Assembly (NCBI GenBank): GCA_965224415.1
Contig: CBDCZB010000004.1
Location: 186,001 to 250,000 of the forward strand
DNA from: DAOUJI01 sp965224415
Lineage (GTDB): Bacteria > Chloroflexota > Dehalococcoidia > Lucifugimonadales > JAGWBF01
Direction of reading: 5' to 3'
Length of the DNA stretch: 64,000 nucleotides
The translations under genes and the position numbers were made by a program. Positions within the stretch are counted from its first letter, which is position 1, and each line of letters starts with the position of its first letter. The notes beneath the pieces were generated by a model. The model made no database searches. It was not told where the DNA came from and saw nothing but the letters and a program-made list of their open reading frames with translations. Shown here piece by piece: positions 59,891 to 64,000 of this stretch.

Positions 59891-61791
59891 TGCGTTTCGG
59901 CGGAGGAATGGGCGGCGGCATGATGATGGGAGGCGTCAGGGGCCTTCAGTCCGACGGTTTTCGCGCCGCCAACATGGAAGGGCTTTCCGACGAGGGCATC
60001 ACCGGCGCCGCCTACGACCACAAAGTGGTCACCCGGTTGCTGCGATACCTCCATAACAAGAAACTGCACGTTTCAATAGCCGTTGCGAGCGTTTTGGTCT
60101 ACGTGGTAGCCAATGTCGCATTGCCTCTTCTGCTCTATCTGGGCATAAAACAGTTCGTGAACGATGGGGACGTCAATGGCGTCCACATCATGGGCGCCAT
60201 ATTCATGGGAGTCATGGTCATCCACTTCCTCGCCAACTATGTCCAGTTCGCCTTCATGCCCAGAGTAGGCCAGGCAATCCTCTACGACGTCCGGAACCAG
60301 ATGTTTCAAAACCTCCAGAGGTTGTCTCCCTCCTTCTTCCATAGGACGGAGATAGGCAGAATCATGTCCCGGAACACCAGCGACTTGATTCAGGTTCAGG
60401 AAGCCTTCGAGCTCTTCGTACAGAGCATGGCCGACATGCTCAGCTTGGTCGGAATCTGGGTCATCATGATGTTCATAGACTGGCAGCTTACTCTAATATG
60501 CATGGCCATGCTTCCCGTACTTGTTGGACTGCTCTTCTTTTGGCAGAGGTTTGCCAAGAGGTCCTTCATGCGCATCAGAAGGGCCATAGCGATGGTCAAC
60601 GGAGAGTACAACCAGAACATATCGGGCATTCGGGTAGTGGAGAGCCTCAACCGCCAGGACCAGAACCTGAAGCACTTCAATACTCTCAACCAGGAATACC
60701 TCGACGCCAATGTGCAGGCTAGCCGCTTCTCTGGCGCCCTCAACCCCATGGTCGAGTTGTTGATGGGATTCGCCATTGGAGTGATCATCGTTTTCGGCGG
60801 TGAGCGTGTGCTTGGCGGCTCCCTCGACTGGGCGGTGATGGTCACATTCACGATGTACATTCAGCGCAGCGTGGAGCCCGTGCGGCACCTCGCCATGCAG
60901 TACAGCCAGCTCCAGCGTGCCATGGCTGCGGGAGTCCGAATCTTCGAAATCATTGACTTGAAGCCCGAGGTGAAGGACGCAGACAAAGCGGTGGAGATGC
61001 CCACCATAGAAGGGCGTGTCCAGTACGAGCATGTCAACTTCCACTACGTCCCCGGGATAGAGGTGCTGAAGGACGTGAATCTGGAGATAGAACCGGGAGA
61101 GACGGTGGCCCTGGTTGGCGCCACCGGAGCCGGCAAGAGCACCTTCGTTACGTTGCTGCTCAGGTTCGCTGACGTAACCGGCGGAAGCATAAAGATAGAC
61201 GGCCACGACCTGAGAAGCGTCAAACGGCAGTCAGCGGTGAAACAGATGAGCATGGTGCTTCAGGAACCATATCTGTTCACCGGCACCGTTATGGAAAACA
61301 TCCGATACTCCCACGAAGAGGTTTCAGACGCTGACGTGGAGGCGGCGGCCAAGGCCGTGGGTGCCCACGACTTTATCATGAACCTGGAAAACGGCTACGA
61401 CACCATCCTGGCCGAGCGCGGCATCAACCTGAGCGTAGGTCAGCGGCAGCTCTTGAGCTTCGCCAGGGCCATAGTGGGAGACCCCAAGGTTCTGATTCTC
61501 GACGAGGCTACTGCAAACATCGACACACAGACCGAGCTGCTTATTCAGGCAGCCCTGCGAGAGGTCCTCCAGGGACGGACTTCGCTGGTTATAGCCCACC
61601 GCCTTTCGACGATCCGCAACGCCGACAAAATCGTAGTATTGGATAGCGGAGAGGTGGTTGAGGTGGGGAACCATGAAGAGCTTCTGGCCAAGGGAGGCGC
61701 TTACGCCCGGCTCTATGCCATCAACTACGGCTTAGAAGTAGAGTCCGTCGCCGGAGACGCGTCAAAGGTCCACGCAGGCGACGACGATTAG
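59890..61791 (+). CDS. ABC exporter half-transporter with a degenerate signature motif
   Basis: A 633-residue subunit: a Gly/Met-rich N terminus (MRFGGGMGGGMMMGGVRG), six TM helices (about 65-360), and an NBD with GATGAGKSTFVTLLLRF, the signature LSVGQRQLLSFARA (second position of LSGGQ altered) and the canonical VLILDEATANIDTQTE. Together with the previous gene, one ATP site would be complete (this Walker A/B with the other LSGGQ) and one degenerate, as in TM287/288-type exporters. Confidence 0.92.
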   Translation: MRFGGGMGGGMMMGGVRGLQSDGFRAANMEGLSDEGITGAAYDHKVVTRLLRYLHNKKLHVSIAVASVLVYVVANVALPLLLYLGIKQFVNDGDVNGVHIMGAIFMGVMVIHFLANYVQFAFMPRVGQAILYDVRNQMFQNLQRLSPSFFHRTEIGRIMSRNTSDLIQVQEAFELFVQSMADMLSLVGIWVIMMFIDWQLTLICMAMLPVLVGLLFFWQRFAKRSFMRIRRAIAMVNGEYNQNISGIRVVESLNRQDQNLKHFNTLNQEYLDANVQASRFSGALNPMVELLMGFAIGVIIVFGGERVLGGSLDWAVMVTFTMYIQRSVEPVRHLAMQYSQLQRAMAAGVRIFEIIDLKPEVKDADKAVEMPTIEGRVQYEHVNFHYVPGIEVLKDVNLEIEPGETVALVGATGAGKSTFVTLLLRFADVTGGSIKIDGHDLRSVKRQSAVKQMSMVLQEPYLFTGTVMENIRYSHEEVSDADVEAAAKAVGAHDFIMNLENGYDTILAERGINLSVGQRQLLSFARAIVGDPKVLILDEATANIDTQTELLIQAALREVLQGRTSLVIAHRLSTIRNADKIVVLDSGEVVEVGNHEELLAKGGAYARLYAINYGLEVESVAGDASKVHAGDDD

Positions 61792-61839
61792 ACTTCTGCC
61801 CCGGGACTGTTTAGCTAAACATCTGTTCGGTTCGATGTA

Positions 61840-62937
61840 ATGACAGCAGACCTGTCTCACACCGCGCTCTATGACCTACACGTTTCCCTCGGCGCCCGCA
61901 TGGTTCCCTTTGCAGGGTGGGAGATGCCGATCCAGTACCAGGGGATATTGGCTGAGACCCGTGTAGTGCGGTCCGAGGCGGGAATCTTTGACGTGTCCCA
62001 CATGGGGAGGCTGGAGATAACGGGTCCCCAGTCCCCAGGCTTGCTGGATTGGGTCACCACCGCCAACGCATCCTCCATGAGGGCTAGAAGGGCGCGATAC
62101 GCCCTGATATGCAACGAGCAGGGCGGCATTATGGACGATGTCGTTTTCTACCGCCGGTCCGATGAAGAGTTCCTTCTAGTCTGCAACGCGTCCAACCGCC
62201 CGCGGATAGTCGAGTGGATTAAGGGTTGGGCGGCGGAGAAGTTTCCGGAGACGTCTATTGCCGACATCACCGAAAGCACCGCTATGATAGCCCTCCAAGG
62301 TCCCCAAGCGGTTCAAGCCCTGGCCAGAATCAGTCCCGTCGACTTGTCATCGCTCAGGTTTTTTGCATCGGCCAACACTACGGCGGCGGGTATCGACGCC
62401 TTCGTGGGCCGCACCGGCTACACGGGAGAAGACGGATTCGAGCTGACGGTCTCAGCCGGAGAAGCCCCGGAGTTGTGGCGGGCGTTGATGGAACAGGGAG
62501 CGTCGCCCTGCGGCCTGGGAGCCAGGGACGTACTTCGCTTGGAGGCCGGCCTTCCGCTCCACGGGAACGACATTGACCCCACGACTACGCCCATTGAAGC
62601 GGGCCTGGACAGGTTCGCCAAGCTCGACCACGATTTTGTAGGAGCGGACGTCGTCCGGCGGCAGCTGGAGGAAGGCGCCCCGCGCAGGTTGGTGGGACTA
62701 AACGTGGAAGGGCGCAGCATCGCCCGGAACGGCTACCCGCTGATGTCTGAAAGAAAGGTCGTCGGCGCAGTGACCAGCGGGACCCATTCACCCACCTTGG
62801 GCAGGGTCATCGGAATGGGATATCTGGACGCCGACACCGCGTCTTCGGGCCGGGAAATCTTTGTTGACATACGTGGTAAACTCTCACAGGCGGAAGTTGT
62901 GGGCCTGCCTTTCTACTCCCGGGACGCCTCGAAATGA
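61840..62937 (+). CDS. gcvT: Glycine cleavage system T protein (aminomethyltransferase)
   Basis: A 365-residue GcvT: VPFAGWEMPIQYQGILAETR, FDVSHMGRLEITGP, GRTGYTGEDGFELTV and GLGARDVLRLEAGLPLHGND, all conserved folate-binding blocks. It transfers the methylene group from the aminomethyl-lipoyl H protein to tetrahydrofolate, releasing ammonia. The stop overlaps gcvH by four bases (ATGA). Confidence 0.95.
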   Translation: MTADLSHTALYDLHVSLGARMVPFAGWEMPIQYQGILAETRVVRSEAGIFDVSHMGRLEITGPQSPGLLDWVTTANASSMRARRARYALICNEQGGIMDDVVFYRRSDEEFLLVCNASNRPRIVEWIKGWAAEKFPETSIADITESTAMIALQGPQAVQALARISPVDLSSLRFFASANTTAAGIDAFVGRTGYTGEDGFELTVSAGEAPELWRALMEQGASPCGLGARDVLRLEAGLPLHGNDIDPTTTPIEAGLDRFAKLDHDFVGADVVRRQLEEGAPRRLVGLNVEGRSIARNGYPLMSERKVVGAVTSGTHSPTLGRVIGMGYLDADTASSGREIFVDIRGKLSQAEVVGLPFYSRDASK

Positions 62938-63323
62938 ACCCAACCGACAGAAAATATTCCAAAGACCACGAATGGGTCAAATTGGAGTCGGGGACCACCG
63001 GGCTCGTCGGCGTCACCCACTATGCCCAGGACCAATTGGGGGACGTGGTGTTTCTGGACCTGCCCTCACCGGGCGCGCGTCTCGAACAGTTTGGCAAGTT
63101 CGGAGAGATCGAGTCTGTGAAGGCGGTCAACGACCTCTTTTCGCCGGTGAGCGGAGAATTGCTGGAGACCAACCATGAGGCTGCGGACAGCCCGGAGATG
63201 GTCAACGACGACCCCTACGGCAAGGGATGGCTTCTAAGAGTGGACCTCTCCGACCCGTCGGAATTGGACGGCCTGTTGACGGCCGGTGAGTACGAAGACC
63301 TTCTGGCTGAGCCATCGGACTGA
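62934..63323 (+). CDS. gcvH: Glycine cleavage system H protein
   Basis: A 129-residue lipoyl-carrier protein. The lipoylated lysine is Lys63 in EIESVKAVNDLFSPVSG; WVKLESGTTGLVGVTHYAQD is the usual N-terminal block. It shuttles the aminomethyl intermediate between GcvP and GcvT. Confidence 0.96.
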   Translation: MNPTDRKYSKDHEWVKLESGTTGLVGVTHYAQDQLGDVVFLDLPSPGARLEQFGKFGEIESVKAVNDLFSPVSGELLETNHEAADSPEMVNDDPYGKGWLLRVDLSDPSELDGLLTAGEYEDLLAEPSD

Positions 63324-63416
63324 CGGCCCCTGGCCCGACCTGTAGCTCGGCAACTCGTGGACGGAAGCCTTTAGCGGGCATGAGACGGGAGACTTGGCCA
63401 AGCGCTGAGTGCAGCA

Positions 63417-64000
63417 GTGACCGGAAGAGCTCCTAATCACTATATACCCAACACAGACGCCGAGCGTCGCGATATGCTCGACGTGGTGGGCGCTGCCTCG
63501 ATAGACGACCTGTTCCTGGACATTCCCCAAGCCCTCCGCGACCCGCGCTTGGACCTGCCCACTCCGATGTCAGAGCTTGAGCTTCGGCGGGAGATGGCCG
63601 CCCTCGCTGAGGAGAATAAGCATCTAGGGCAGAGGTCGTCCTTCCTGGGCGGTGGAGCATACAACCATTTCATCCCCAGCGTCGTCCGGGCCCTCATAAC
63701 CCGAGGCGAGTTCCTCACGGCCTATACCCCCTACCAGCCGGAGGTCAGCCAGGGGACTCTTCAGGCCACATTCGACTTCCAGACCTTGGTGTGCAACCTG
63801 CTTGAAATGGAAGTAGCCGACGCAGGCATGTATGACGGAGCCACAGCCCTGGCCGAGGCGGCGCTCATGGCCTGCCGCATCACAGGCCGCAGGTACGTGG
63901 CAGCACTGAATACACTCTCACCGACCTATCGGCAGGTGGTGGCGACCTATACGGCGCCACAGTCTATCGAGGTGACGGACATAGAGCCGGGGGCCGCTCT
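63417..64000 (+). CDS. gcvPA: Glycine dehydrogenase (decarboxylating) subunit 1, N-terminal part
   Basis: The first 194 residues are visible; the gene runs past the window end. The start is GTG 63417, giving the family-like beginning PNHYIPNTDAERRDMLDVVG; ATG 63474 would remove this conserved start. FLGGGAYNHFIPSVVRALIT, TAYTPYQPEVSQGTLQATFD and MYDGATALAEAALMACR are typical of the split-type P protein, alpha subunit, which with GcvPB decarboxylates glycine using PLP. Confidence 0.92.
   Translation, partial: MTGRAPNHYIPNTDAERRDMLDVVGAASIDDLFLDIPQALRDPRLDLPTPMSELELRREMAALAEENKHLGQRSSFLGGGAYNHFIPSVVRALITRGEFLTAYTPYQPEVSQGTLQATFDFQTLVCNLLEMEVADAGMYDGATALAEAALMACRITGRRYVAALNTLSPTYRQVVATYTAPQSIEVTDIEPGAA

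Noticed and set aside
1..64000. CRISPR arrays, rRNA or tRNA genes
   Set aside because: No regularly spaced direct repeats, no tRNA-like cloverleaf with a T-arm and no rRNA sequence were recognised by eye. The GTTCGAATCC-like string near 6834 lies inside a CoA-transferase coding region.

Overview
The window is a dense, roughly 60% GC bacterial segment with about 57 genes and no rRNA, tRNA, phage, insertion sequence or CRISPR array that I can see. Gene content (quinol-oxidizing alternative complex III, expanded acyl-CoA dehydrogenases, class III CoA-transferases and Cys-less thiolase/DUF35 pairs, lipoprotein peptide importers, a soluble NuoEF-type module) and the style of the short dispersed repeats suggest a Chloroflexota bacterium of Dehalococcoidia/SAR202 type. 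That assignment is inference; there is no marker gene that settles it.

Layout. 1-558: end of a xanthine-dehydrogenase-family molybdenum subunit. 731-4931: peptide-type importer (lipoprotein plus two permeases, no ATPases), then a cupin-like protein, a phosphoesterase and a VOC protein. 6807-9402: two overlapping CaiB/BaiF CoA-transferases, the second lacking the catalytic Asp. 9524-12445 (minus): two tandem Cys-less thiolases flanking a DUF35 Zn-ribbon protein. 12688-13689: an isolated XRE-NYN fusion. 13779-17563 (minus): three acyl-CoA dehydrogenases. 17706-19784: two beta-propeller proteins. 20102-24942: a second importer set. 25253-27702: flippase-like membrane protein plus FAD oxidoreductase. 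27861-33724: NuoE, NuoF, a NuoG/FdhA-like iron-sulfur subunit and a ferredoxin reductase. 33837-34201: HicB with a possible HicA remnant. 34243-39818: mutS, a selenoprotein candidate, a HAD hydrolase and mutL. 39829-53563: a tiny Tat protein, then a long operon for alternative complex III and cytochrome c maturation. 53560-57849: ROK kinase, a third thiolase/DUF35 pair, two duplicated alpha/beta-barrel proteins. 58043-61791: heterodimeric ABC exporter. 61840-64000: glycine cleavage gcvT-gcvH-gcvPA (cut by the window end).

How the genes fit together: peptides or other oligomeric organics are imported, CoA-activated and broken down (CoA-transferases, acyl-CoA dehydrogenases, thiolase-like aldolases, glycine cleavage), and electrons flow through a NuoEF-type dehydrogenase and alternative complex III to c-type cytochromes whose maturation genes lie in the same operon.

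The most striking observation is at 37012-37368: an ArsC/Spx-family thioredoxin-fold protein whose first catalytic Cys is encoded by an in-frame TGA, with a good Shine-Dalgarno ahead of the ATG and a hairpin directly after the TGA that fits a bacterial SECIS element. Conventional gene callers would truncate or miss it.
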